Positions 18,647 to 28,566 of a stretch of 58,488 nucleotides of DNA are shown here, piece by piece; position 1 is the stretch's first letter, and each line of letters begins with the position of its first letter. The notes below the pieces were generated by a model. That model worked only from the letters and a program-made list of their open reading frames with translations, was not told the DNA's origin and did no database searches. Position numbers and translations under genes: made by a program. The stretch is from Pectobacterium fontis. GTDB lineage: Bacteria > Pseudomonadota > Gammaproteobacteria > Enterobacterales > Enterobacteriaceae. The stretch lies in the NCBI RefSeq assembly GCF_000803215.1, contig NZ_JSXC01000036.1, positions 1 to 58,488 of the forward strand, read 5' to 3'.

Positions 18647-20422
18647 ATGTTAAAACATCTGAGCCATGACGAGAAAAAACGCATGCAGACTCTCGACGAA
18701 TTGAAAAAAACCGATATATCTCAAGACGATATCCTTCACAAGCTCACGGAAATAGCTTGCCAACTGCTCAAAACCCCTACGGCACTTGTGACGCTAACTG
18801 GCTCAAAATCTCTGCACGTTAAAGCAAGAAATCATTTTCCACTGGATGATATGGATAAAATTGGTTCATTCGACCATTTTACCGTGCAAACAGGGCAAGC
18901 CTTTGTCTGCCAGGATGCCACCCAGGACGAGCGCTTTAAAAACAGCCCTTATGTAACCGGCGAACCTTTTATTCGTTTTTATGCTGGCGCACCTCTTCAA
19001 ACCAAAGAGGGTTACTCTATCGGCACGTTCTGTGTCATCGATTATGTGCCACGGACATTCCATAAAATGCAACTGCGCCGCCTGCGTGAATTCGCCGCGA
19101 TCGCGATGGAGTTAATGGAATACCGCAATGCGATTGGGTTAATTGACCCGGTGACTTTACTACCCAACCGCCAGCGCCTGGTTGACGATATCAGCCACAT
19201 TACCGACATTCACGAGCGCTATATGCTTGTTCTGATTGACACCATCAACATTTCTTACGCTTATGAAATGGGGTGTGCGCTAGGAATGCCGACCTTAGAA
19301 AGTCTGTTAAAAGATATTGGCATCTTCCTGCGTCTTAGCTTGAGTGCGTCAGACAATATCTACTGCGCGGCCTTAGGGCGTTTCGCCCTTTTGGTGCAAG
19401 CCGATAAAAAAGAACACGTTCTGGCAGAACTCGACGCCTGCGCCGAGCGAATTCATGAAAGTATCACTAGCCATATCCCGCTCAAGCTGGAGTTTTTCGT
19501 TGGGTATACCGAATTCCAGATTCCGGCCAGCGATCCACAGCGTATCCTGCGTGAATCGATGAGCGCACTGCACGCCGCCATCACCAGGAATATCCGCCAG
19601 TTCGCCTATAGCCACGAAGCCGATAGCGCACAGCAAATCACCTTTACCTTGCTCAATGAACTGGCCGATGTTTTACAGAATAATAAGCCGGGTCTCTATC
19701 TGGTTTACCAGCCGAAATTAAGTATTAAGACCAACACCGTCATTGGTGCTGAAGCGCTGATTCGTTGGCGTCATCCTAATTTAGGTGAAATTTATCCTGA
19801 CCAGTTTATTCCGCTAGCAGAAGGAACAACGCTGATGCGCCCATTGACTGATTGGGTCATCCGGGAAGCGGCCTGCCAGGTGAAACAATGGCGTGGGGAC
19901 GGGCGACACTTCCCAGTATCGATTAACGTTTCTGCCAGAAATTTTTCCGAGAATGACTTCATCCCACGTCTTGTCAACATTTTGGACAATCACAGCCTCA
20001 CCCCTCAGGACATTGACATCGAATGCGTCGAAACGCAGAAAATCATCGAAAGTGCTGAAACGCTCACCACCATCCAAACGTTGCAACAACTCGGATTCAC
20101 TATCGCGCTAGATGATTTCGGCACGGGATATAGCAACTTAAGCTACCTGCGTAATATCCCCTCTACCGTGATAAAATTGGATAAATCTCTGATTAAAGAC
20201 ATAAAAACGGACGAGAAAAGCCGTGTTATTGTACAATCCGTTATCAATATGCTGCACAAACTGAATTACATTGTGCTGGCGGAAGGCGTAGAAAATAAGG
20301 AAACACTCGAACATCTGGCGCATTTTGGCTGTGATGAAGTACAGGGTTACTATTTTTCTCGCCCGCTCCAACCTGCTGATTTCACCGCGTGGTTGAATGA
20401 CTACGCATCAAGCGATTCTTAA
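18647..20422 (+). CDS. GAF / degenerate GGDEF / EAL cyclic-di-GMP phosphodiesterase
   Basis: A 591-residue cytoplasmic protein. Residues about 20-165 form a GAF domain of the kind found before GGDEF-EAL modules (FDHFTVQTG, FYAGAPLQT, IGTFCVID). Residues about 175-330 look like a GGDEF domain whose active-site motif has decayed to ALGRFALLV, so it should not make cyclic-di-GMP. Residues about 340-590 form an EAL domain with the signature EAL in GAEALIRW, plus NVSARNF, IDIECVE, DDFGTGYSNLSYL, IKLDKSLI and LAEGVE; the metal and catalytic residues appear intact, so phosphodiesterase activity is likely. The ATG at 18647 has AGGA 9 bases upstream; the frame is open 23 codons earlier. The GAF ligand is unknown. 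Confidence 0.88.
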   Translation: MLKHLSHDEKKRMQTLDELKKTDISQDDILHKLTEIACQLLKTPTALVTLTGSKSLHVKARNHFPLDDMDKIGSFDHFTVQTGQAFVCQDATQDERFKNSPYVTGEPFIRFYAGAPLQTKEGYSIGTFCVIDYVPRTFHKMQLRRLREFAAIAMELMEYRNAIGLIDPVTLLPNRQRLVDDISHITDIHERYMLVLIDTINISYAYEMGCALGMPTLESLLKDIGIFLRLSLSASDNIYCAALGRFALLVQADKKEHVLAELDACAERIHESITSHIPLKLEFFVGYTEFQIPASDPQRILRESMSALHAAITRNIRQFAYSHEADSAQQITFTLLNELADVLQNNKPGLYLVYQPKLSIKTNTVIGAEALIRWRHPNLGEIYPDQFIPLAEGTTLMRPLTDWVIREAACQVKQWRGDGRHFPVSINVSARNFSENDFIPRLVNILDNHSLTPQDIDIECVETQKIIESAETLTTIQTLQQLGFTIALDDFGTGYSNLSYLRNIPSTVIKLDKSLIKDIKTDEKSRVIVQSVINMLHKLNYIVLAEGVENKETLEHLAHFGCDEVQGYYFSRPLQPADFTAWLNDYASSDS

Positions 20423-20444
20423 TAACATCAGCGCCAAGCTAGTC

Positions 20445-20470
20445 GTCGGCAGCAAGCCCATGCCGCCGAC
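20445..20470. terminator. Convergent hairpin between the EAL gene and hrpA
   Basis: A 10-bp stem with one mismatch (GTCGGCAGCA against TGCCGCCGAC) and a 6-base loop lies in the short gap between two convergent stop codons. Confidence 0.45.
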
Positions 20471-20488
20471 CAGATACGTAACAAGAGA

Positions 20489-23400
20489 TTATCCAGCCAC
20501 CTGCTCCATCGCCTGCAAGACACGCTTATCAGAAATCGGGAACGGCGTTCCTAGCTGCTGAGCAAAGTAGCTGACGCGCAGCTCTTCAAGCATCCAGCGC
20601 ACCGCCTTCACATCGTCATCATCGCGTCGCTCCGCAGGCAGCTTATTCCACCACTGCTGCCACACCTGTTGAACCTGCTCCACTTTCAGCATTTGCGCCC
20701 GGTCGCGGTGGACATCCTGCGCCAGCTTCTCCAGACGGCGCTCTATCCCGTGCAGATAACGCAGCACGTCCGGCAGGCGCTGCCAGCCGTTCTCGGTGAC
20801 AAAACCACGAAACACCAGACCGTTCATCTGCCCCTTGATATCGCTTAACGCCAGCGCCATCGCCATGTCTACACGCCCTTTCAGGCGCTTATTAATGGTG
20901 AAGACCGCCGTCAGAATTTGCTCAACCTGTTTGGCAATATCCACCACCGTATCATTTAGCTCCGCGCGCACCTTCTCATGCAACTGCTGAAATGCCTCTT
21001 CCTGCCAAACCGGCCCACCAGACGATGCGATCAGCTTATCCACCGCACAGGCGATACAGTCATCGATCAGATCCAACACTTTGCCGTACGGATTGAAATA
21101 GAGGCCCAGCTTTGCCTTGTTCGGCAGTTTTTCATGCAGATATTTGATTGGCGATGGAATGTTCAGCAATAACAACCGACGCAGGCCTTGCCGCATCACC
21201 TGCTGTTGCTGGTGTGGCGTGTCGAACAGGCGAATCGCTACACTGTCCTTTTCATCTACCAACGCCGGATAGGCTTTAACCGAGTAGCCGCCCCGTTTCT
21301 GCTCATAACAATCCGGCAATGAACCAAAGCTCCAGACGTGCAGACCACGCTGCTCCAGTCCGTCATCCGCCACAGATGACAGCGTCTGCTGCACTTTATC
21401 TTTGAGGTGATCTTTCAGTGCATTCAGGTCTTTGCCTTCACGCTGTGTCCGATTTTTCTCGTCGATGACGCGGAACGTGATTTTCAGATGATCGGGCACC
21501 TGATCCCATTGCCACGCCTCGCGCGGCACCGTCACGCCCGTCATCAGCCGCAACTCACGCTCCAGCGCATCCAGCAATCCCTTTTCTAACGGCGTGGTAC
21601 GCGCCAGAAATGCTTCGGCATAGTTCGGTGCGGGGACAAAGTTACGGCGTAACGGTTTGGGCAACGATTTAATCAGCGCAATCGTCAGTTCGCGGCGCAC
21701 GCCGGGAATCTGCCACTCGAAGCCCTCTTCACGCACCTGATTGAGGATAGGCAGCGGGATATGTACCGTCACGCCATCCGCATCCGCACCCGGTTCAAAC
21801 TGATAGGATAACCGTAGTTTCAGACTGCCTTGATGCCAGAAATTCGGGTAGTCCAGCGCGCTCACTTTCTCCGCACCGTCCTTAATCAACATGCTTTTTT
21901 CAAAATTAAGCAGGTCGGCATTATCGCGGCTGGCGGCTTTCCACCACTTGTCAAAATGACGCGACGACACGACATCATGCGGCAAACGTTGATCGTAGAA
22001 AGCAAACAGCGTCTCGTCATCCACCAGGATGTCGCGGCGGCGCGATTTATGCTCTAAATCCTCCACCTCAGCCAGCAGCTTGAGGTTGGCGCGGAAAAAG
22101 GCGTGATGCGTTTGCCAGTCACCTTCCACCAGCGCGTGACGGATGAACATCTCACGCGCCAGCGTCGGATCGATTTGGCTGTAATTCACCTTGCGCGCCG
22201 CGACAATCGGCAGCCCGAAGAGCGTCACCTTCTCCTGCGCCATTACCGTGCCCTGCGCTTTCTCCCAGTGAGGATCGCTGTAACTCCGCTTAATCAGGTG
22301 CTGCGCCAGTGGTTCAATCCACTCAGGTTCAATACGCGCCGCAATACGTCCCCACAGGCGACTGGTTTCCACCAGTTCCGCTACCATCGTCCACTTAGGC
22401 GGCTTTTTGAATAACCCGGAGCCGGGGAAAATGGCAAACCGTGCATTGCGCGCGCCGCTGAACTCCTGTTTTTCAATATCTTTCTGCCCGATATGCGACA
22501 GCAATCCCGTGAGTAGCGCACAGTGGATACTCAGGTAATCGGCGGGTTCGCTGTTGACCGGTAACCCCAGTTCTTTCACCACCTGACGCAGTTGTGTATA
22601 GATATCCTGCCATTCGCGAACGCGCAGATAATTAAGGAAATCCGAGCGGCACTGGCGGCGGAACTGGCTGGAAGACAACGCCTTTTGCTGCTCACGCAGA
22701 TAGTCCCACAGGTTGACGAAAGCCAGAAAATCGGAGTCTTTGTCGGCAAAACGACGGTGTTTTTCATCCGACGCCTGCTTCTTGTCCATCGGCCTTTCAC
22801 GCGGATCTTGGATCGACAGTGCGGCAACAATCACCATCACTTCACGCACACAACTGGTTTTACGCGCTTCCAGCACCATTCGCGCCAAGCGCGGATCGAT
22901 CGGCAATTGTGCCAACTGTTGCCCCTGCGGCGTCAGGCGGTAATGTCCATTTTCCGCCAGATTAATCGCGCCTAATTCTTCCAGCAGCCGCACGCCGTCC
23001 TGAATATTGCGTTTATCCGGCGCTTCCACAAACGGAAATGCGGCGATATCACCCAGCCCCAATGACGTCATTTGCAAAATAACGGAAGCTAAGTTGGTGC
23101 GAAGGATTTCAGGATCGGTAAATTCGGGCCGCGACAGGAAATCCTGCTCGGAATAGAGGCGGATACATACCCCCGCAGCGACACGACCACAGCGCCCTTT
23201 GCGCTGATTCGCCGACGCCTGCGAGATCGGTTCAATCGGCAAGCGCTGCACCTTGGTGCGGAAGCTGTAACGGCTGATACGCGCCGTACCAGGGTCGATC
23301 ACATAGCGGATACCCGGCACAGTTAATGAGGTTTCCGCCACATTGGTCGCCAGCACAATGCGGCGACCGTGATGTGACTGAAAGACGCGATTCTGTTCCT

Positions 23401-24385
23401 GATTGGACAGGCGGGCGTACAACGGGAGGATCTCAGTATGCGGCAAATCCAGACGAGTCAGCGCCTCTGCCGTATCGCGAATTTCACGCTCACCGCTCAT
23501 GAAGACCAGAATATCCCCCGGCCCTTCGCGCGTCAGTTCATCGATCGCATCAAAAATCGCCTGTAGCTGATCGCGTTCGCTATCGTCAGCATCTTCCACG
23601 ACGGGACGATAGCGCACATCAACCGGATAGGTTCGACCAGACACTTCAATGATCGGTGCATGATTAAAGTGGCGAGAGAAACGCTGCGGATCGATGGTGG
23701 CCGACGTAATAATCACTTTTAAATCGGGGCGTTTCGGCAACAACTGGCGCAAATAACCCATGATGAAATCGATATTCAGGCTGCGTTCGTGCGCTTCATC
23801 GATGATCAGCGTGTCGTATTGCATCAACAGGCGATCTTGCTGAATTTCCGCCAGCAAAATACCATCGGTCATCAGTTTGACCAGCGTATTGTCACTCACC
23901 TGATCGTTAAAACGGACTTTATAACCGACACTTCCGCCCAGCGGCGTTTCCAGCTCTGCGGCAATACGATCGGCGACGGTTCTGGCAGCCAGACGACGCG
24001 GCTGCGTGTGACCGATCAGGCCGTGCACACCTCGACCCAGTTCGAGACAAATCTTCGGTAACTGTGTCGTCTTACCCGACCCGGTTTCACCAGCGACAAT
24101 AATCACCTGATGCTGACGCAGCGCCTCCAGTATCTCGTCTTTTTTTTGGCTAACGGGAAGCTGTTCAGGGTAGTGAATGGCTGGACAGCTCGCCCGTCGG
24201 TTCTCGACTTTCTGGCGCGCCGCGACGATTTCTCCCTCAATATCCTGAGCGATCGCGGCCTGAGCTTGCGGGCTGCTGACCTTCGCCGCGCCCTGCAAAC
24301 GGCGGCTCAGGCGTTGCCGATCGCGAAGCATTAGCTCACTTAACTGCGTAGATAATGCATTGAGAGGTGATTTCACGTTGCTCAT
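20489..24385 (-). CDS. hrpA: ATP-dependent RNA helicase HrpA
   Basis: A DEAH-box helicase of about 1298 residues (E. coli 1300), reported to rescue stalled or collided ribosomes and to act in mRNA processing. Visible motifs: Walker A GETGSGKTT, TQPRRLAA, DEAH in IIDEAHERS, the SAT motif in ITSATIDP, TNVAETSLT and QRKGRCGR, followed by HA2/OB-fold regions and the long C-terminal region typical of HrpA. The start is uncertain. ATG 24385 begins MSNVKSP but has TAAGG directly against it; a GTG 9 bases further in (24376) has better spacing; a TTG at 24424 opens the frame without a Shine-Dalgarno. It is divergent from azoR, as in E. coli. Confidence 0.95.
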   Translation of the reverse strand: MSNVKSPLNALSTQLSELMLRDRQRLSRRLQGAAKVSSPQAQAAIAQDIEGEIVAARQKVENRRASCPAIHYPEQLPVSQKKDEILEALRQHQVIIVAGETGSGKTTQLPKICLELGRGVHGLIGHTQPRRLAARTVADRIAAELETPLGGSVGYKVRFNDQVSDNTLVKLMTDGILLAEIQQDRLLMQYDTLIIDEAHERSLNIDFIMGYLRQLLPKRPDLKVIITSATIDPQRFSRHFNHAPIIEVSGRTYPVDVRYRPVVEDADDSERDQLQAIFDAIDELTREGPGDILVFMSGEREIRDTAEALTRLDLPHTEILPLYARLSNQEQNRVFQSHHGRRIVLATNVAETSLTVPGIRYVIDPGTARISRYSFRTKVQRLPIEPISQASANQRKGRCGRVAAGVCIRLYSEQDFLSRPEFTDPEILRTNLASVILQMTSLGLGDIAAFPFVEAPDKRNIQDGVRLLEELGAINLAENGHYRLTPQGQQLAQLPIDPRLARMVLEARKTSCVREVMVIVAALSIQDPRERPMDKKQASDEKHRRFADKDSDFLAFVNLWDYLREQQKALSSSQFRRQCRSDFLNYLRVREWQDIYTQLRQVVKELGLPVNSEPADYLSIHCALLTGLLSHIGQKDIEKQEFSGARNARFAIFPGSGLFKKPPKWTMVAELVETSRLWGRIAARIEPEWIEPLAQHLIKRSYSDPHWEKAQGTVMAQEKVTLFGLPIVAARKVNYSQIDPTLAREMFIRHALVEGDWQTHHAFFRANLKLLAEVEDLEHKSRRRDILVDDETLFAFYDQRLPHDVVSSRHFDKWWKAASRDNADLLNFEKSMLIKDGAEKVSALDYPNFWHQGSLKLRLSYQFEPGADADGVTVHIPLPILNQVREEGFEWQIPGVRRELTIALIKSLPKPLRRNFVPAPNYAEAFLARTTPLEKGLLDALERELRLMTGVTVPREAWQWDQVPDHLKITFRVIDEKNRTQREGKDLNALKDHLKDKVQQTLSSVADDGLEQRGLHVWSFGSLPDCYEQKRGGYSVKAYPALVDEKDSVAIRLFDTPHQQQQVMRQGLRRLLLLNIPSPIKYLHEKLPNKAKLGLYFNPYGKVLDLIDDCIACAVDKLIASSGGPVWQEEAFQQLHEKVRAELNDTVVDIAKQVEQILTAVFTINKRLKGRVDMAMALALSDIKGQMNGLVFRGFVTENGWQRLPDVLRYLHGIERRLEKLAQDVHRDRAQMLKVEQVQQVWQQWWNKLPAERRDDDDVKAVRWMLEELRVSYFAQQLGTPFPISDKRVLQAMEQVAG

Positions 24386-24602
24386 CCTTAATCGTTTCTC
24401 TAATTCTTTGTTCTGCCGGGACAATGCGCGTCGCCGAATCTGGCTCGACTGAGCCTAACCTGATGTCAAGGTACGGAATTTTAAGCTGTGGATAGTAGCA
24501 CATTGTCATAAACGGCTCTAATCGTCCCACGTCGTCTTATTCAAGAAAATCGAATAATGACCTCGAATATTTGCACTTTTCACTTTCCAGAGCACCGCAT
24601 AA

Positions 24603-25268
<666 letters not shown>

Positions 25269-25353
25269 CGAATCATTGTTCCGGCTATCGTGAATAAGGG
25301 TTCATACCGAATCATTGTTACTGACCTTGCCATATCTTGATTTAATTGGCTCA

Positions 25354-25587
25354 TTATTGCGCGCCTACGAGCGCGCTTTTCTTTATCTCATCACCCGCCG
25401 CATTGTCCGATCTTTCCAGCAGTTGTGTCGCTTCTTTATCAGCTTTGATATGAATTTCATGCTCGATCTTCACATTCATATTGATGGTGATCGGCTCTTT
25501 AGGTGCAGCAACCTCAATGCGCGGCACACATCCCGTAAGGAAAGCGACCGTGCAATATGCCACCAGCAATATCTCGCTCTTGTTCAT
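25354..25587 (-). CDS. ynbE: Outer membrane lipoprotein YnbE
   Basis: A 77-residue lipoprotein with lipobox LTGC (Cys20). The core, EVAAPKEPITINMNVKIEHE, is nearly identical to E. coli YnbE. There YnbE partners YdbH, an AsmA-like protein, in an intermembrane bridge that maintains outer membrane lipid balance. It follows ydbH by 15 bases on the same strand, with AAGG before the ATG. Compared with the 61-residue E. coli protein it has a longer C-terminal tail, which runs through the azoR terminator. The third E. coli gene, ydbL, is not found downstream. Confidence 0.92.
   Translation of the reverse strand: MNKSEILLVAYCTVAFLTGCVPRIEVAAPKEPITINMNVKIEHEIHIKADKEATQLLERSDNAAGDEIKKSALVGAQ
25359..25384 (+). 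terminator. azoR terminator within ynbE 3' end
   Basis: GCGCGC stems around CTACGA, followed by TTTTCTTT, form an intrinsic terminator for azoR. It lies inside the last codons of convergent ynbE. Confidence 0.75.
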
Positions 25588-25602
25588 TGTTCTGCCTTGA
25601 AT

Positions 25603-28194
25603 TTATTGATTTGCCTGCTGTTCCAACGTATCCCGCACGTTATCGCCAAAACGTAAACTGCGCCATAGCTGGAAAATATTCTCCTGATGGCGATAGTTAA
25701 GAATAACCTGTCGCTGCGCACTGAGCTGCGGGTTTTTCCCCTGCACCTGAGACGTTAATGTCAATTCCCCCTGATTGTTCAGGTCAAGTGTGGCATAAGA
25801 ACGCCCGATCTCCAGATAGCGCAGCCAGCCAATCGCCACACCGCCGGCCATATTTTCATTCGCTAACTCATCGGCTAATTGATTGTCCAACCGCAACGTC
25901 AGGAAGCTATCATTGGTAATACGTCCACGTTCAATGAGCATGCTCGGATGATTAAAATTCAGCGGAAGTACACCGCTCACGCGCCCGGACAACGCAAACT
26001 GCTTCTGCTTCAGTACAGTCAGCAGCTCGCTGAGATCCACACTTTTAACAGTAAACAGCGCCGGTTCCCGCTGTGGCCAGCGCAACGTAGACAGACTGAT
26101 ATGACCATCCAAGACATCCATATCAGCCTGAGACATCACCAACGGTCTCCGCTCGCTGTACGGATAAAACCCTTGTAGATCAACGCGGATATTGCTCATC
26201 CGAAACAGGTTATCCAGTACGTCAATTCGTAGCGTGACGGGCTGCTTGACACCCAATTGCCAGCGTTGATCTTTCAGGCGGTAAGGCAGGACAAAATTTA
26301 CCCCGCTGACTTCCCCATCCTGTAGCCACAACCCGCCGTTTTTCACCACCCAATGCCCGCCCGCGCTGAACCCTTCCTTACGTGCGGCGGAAAATGCCGC
26401 CTGTGCGTAAAATTGCCCGGCGCGGATATTCATTTTCAACAGCGGGGAAAGCAGAGGCTGAAACACTTTCAGCGGCTGTGTTGGCCACCATGCACCACCG
26501 CGCAGCCGCTCGCCGTCCCAACGCCCGCGCAGCCTGACCGGCCCGATATCGTCAGCCTGTAGCTGGCCTTGTAGTTGGAAATCATTTGGACTGTGTCCTT
26601 GCATCGCCAGTGTCAGCAACGAGGGCGGCAGATAACCGCCATTGCTGAAATGTGCCCGTTCTGAGGCCAGTTGCAGCGCACCTTGAAAATACTCGCCTGA
26701 ACGAGCGCGTTGCCAACGAATCGGCTCCGTAATCGTCAGACGTGGCTGCTGCACCGTCACAATGCCGTAGCCCAATTGATCCAGGCCGCTCGACAGTTGA
26801 CTGACTTCAATCAGCGTATCCTGCCACTGGCCTCGACCAGCCACATCCCATTGCCCTTTCAGCGGTGGCAGGTGCCCATTCCCCCAATAGCGCCATTGCC
26901 ACTGTCCTTGATCCGGCCAGAAATCCTGCGCCTGACCGTCAAGATGCAGATTAAAGTGCCCCCAGTATGCTTCCCGTGCCTTCACAATCGCCTGTAGTCG
27001 TCCATTCACGCCTGTTGCACTAACCCGGACCCCCGCCAGTGGCCAGCGCGCTTCTTCAAGATAAACCTGCGGCGCGGGCATCCCCCAGGCACGTAGCAGC
27101 GCGCCGGGTAAAAGAGAAAGTTCAGGATTGAGAATGGAGCCTTGCAAAATGCCCGGCAGCGTCGCCGTCAGGGAAAGATCCGGTAAGTTAGCTTGCCCAG
27201 TGAGCTGAAAACGCAACTCGCTATTGAGCAGGCCAATATTGCCCGGCCCCAGTACCAATACGGCATTCGCCTTGCCGTTATGTCCCTGCGTCAGCATGTT
27301 CAACCGCGCGTTAATCGTGGTGGCATCCAGTCCTTGTCGCCAGTGCTGTAATGTCATCGCTACTTGCCCGGAGAGAGGCTGATCCGCATAAGGCCAGCGC
27401 CAGACACCGTTAGTGACCTGAATAACCTCATCCGTCAGTTGCCACGGCAGCGATACCAACGGCGCTGCTTCATTCGTCGCATTCAGCACCAGTTCACCCT
27501 GCTGGTTATGCCAATCCAGTAGGAACGAAAGCGGATCCGGCGTCTGCCCTGAATCCAGTTTTCCGGTAAGTCGCCCCCGCACCGGTGCGGCATCCAGCAT
27601 ATCGGCCAGTTCCACCTCGCCGCTGACTTGCAGGCTTACGCCCCCCGCTGGGGTGGCGATCATGCTCTCATGCAACGTCAGACGCTTATCGTTCAATTCA
27701 GCCCGAAACGCCAGTTGATCGCCCTGATAATCGAGCATTTGCTGCCGTTTGCCATCGCTACTGAACCGCACCTGTCCGGCATAATCCTGCCAGGGCTGTA
27801 GCGTAAATTTTTTCACCTGAATATCAGCCGTTGGCGCACGTCGCTGCCACTGCGCCAGTGGCGTCGCTGGCTCAGTACGACGCCCTGTTGGCACATATTG
27901 CAGGCAGTCGCTGTTTAACGTCACAGCATCGATATCAACATGCCATCGCCAATGATGCCAACCCAGCGTCATATTCCGTACGTCAAACAGCGTGCACTCT
28001 CCAGCCATAATACTGAATCCCGCGCTATGCAGACCACCATTCTGCCAGCCAGGCGTATTATTCACGCTCAAAGATACCTCTGCCGGGAGCCAAATTTCGG
28101 CAAGATGCGGCAGCCACCGTGGCAACGTTCGCCAAGAGAGAACCAGCAATGCAGCGAGCAGGAAAGCGATTGAAAGTGCCTTTTTTTTAATCAT
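25603..28194 (-). CDS. ydbH: AsmA-like intermembrane bridge protein YdbH
   Basis: An 863-residue protein (E. coli 879) with one N-terminal membrane anchor (about 5-22) and a long periplasmic beta-rich body of the AsmA/TamB-like group, predicted to form a lipid-carrying groove across the periplasm. In E. coli YdbH works redundantly with TamB and YhdP and binds YnbE at the outer membrane. The C-terminal part (LPLNFNHPSMLIERGRI onwards) is the most conserved. The ATG at 28194 begins MIKKKALS. It is the first gene of a two-gene operon with ynbE. Confidence 0.93.
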   Translation of the reverse strand: MIKKKALSIAFLLAALLVLSWRTLPRWLPHLAEIWLPAEVSLSVNNTPGWQNGGLHSAGFSIMAGECTLFDVRNMTLGWHHWRWHVDIDAVTLNSDCLQYVPTGRRTEPATPLAQWQRRAPTADIQVKKFTLQPWQDYAGQVRFSSDGKRQQMLDYQGDQLAFRAELNDKRLTLHESMIATPAGGVSLQVSGEVELADMLDAAPVRGRLTGKLDSGQTPDPLSFLLDWHNQQGELVLNATNEAAPLVSLPWQLTDEVIQVTNGVWRWPYADQPLSGQVAMTLQHWRQGLDATTINARLNMLTQGHNGKANAVLVLGPGNIGLLNSELRFQLTGQANLPDLSLTATLPGILQGSILNPELSLLPGALLRAWGMPAPQVYLEEARWPLAGVRVSATGVNGRLQAIVKAREAYWGHFNLHLDGQAQDFWPDQGQWQWRYWGNGHLPPLKGQWDVAGRGQWQDTLIEVSQLSSGLDQLGYGIVTVQQPRLTITEPIRWQRARSGEYFQGALQLASERAHFSNGGYLPPSLLTLAMQGHSPNDFQLQGQLQADDIGPVRLRGRWDGERLRGGAWWPTQPLKVFQPLLSPLLKMNIRAGQFYAQAAFSAARKEGFSAGGHWVVKNGGLWLQDGEVSGVNFVLPYRLKDQRWQLGVKQPVTLRIDVLDNLFRMSNIRVDLQGFYPYSERRPLVMSQADMDVLDGHISLSTLRWPQREPALFTVKSVDLSELLTVLKQKQFALSGRVSGVLPLNFNHPSMLIERGRITNDSFLTLRLDNQLADELANENMAGGVAIGWLRYLEIGRSYATLDLNNQGELTLTSQVQGKNPQLSAQRQVILNYRHQENIFQLWRSLRFGDNVRDTLEQQANQ

Positions 28195-28566
28195 TAGTGC
28201 GAATTAAGCATCCTGTTCAATAGAGGTAAAAAATCGTCTTGTATGTATCCGTCGATAATTCATTCACAAATTACTATTTTTATTAAAAACAAACCCATCT
28301 AATTCACATTTACCCCTATTGCGCATGCATGATTATTACCCTTTCATGGTAAAATGTTTAATAGAGGTTATATTTTGTAATGAATCGCGTTATCTCATCA
28401 TGAACAAAGCGTTTCCCGGTGCCTATCAGGATTATCTCCTTCTGCCGGGATCGCCTTAAAAAAAGCAATGAGCAACCTGAACCATTACCGCTATCCGCTG
28501 ATTCATTGTCGTGGGTATGCCTCATGTTAAATCAGTATTCGGACACAGCATATAAAGGACTGCTTT
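28195..28566. other. Non-coding gap before first Aer-like gene
   Basis: About 372 bases between divergent ydbH and the receptor gene, AT-rich on the left. I looked for a sigma-28 promoter for the receptor and found none with correct spacing; no RNA gene is recognised. Confidence 0.4.

Noticed and set aside
24336-24530. 64-codon minus-strand frame overlapping the hrpA start
   Set aside because: Overlaps the conserved N-terminus of HrpA in another frame and has no recognisable features.
28515-28560. Possible sigma-28 promoter before the first Aer-like gene (TAAATCAG ... GCATATAA)
   Set aside because: Spacing is one base too long, the -10 has two mismatches, and it would leave almost no leader before the start codon.
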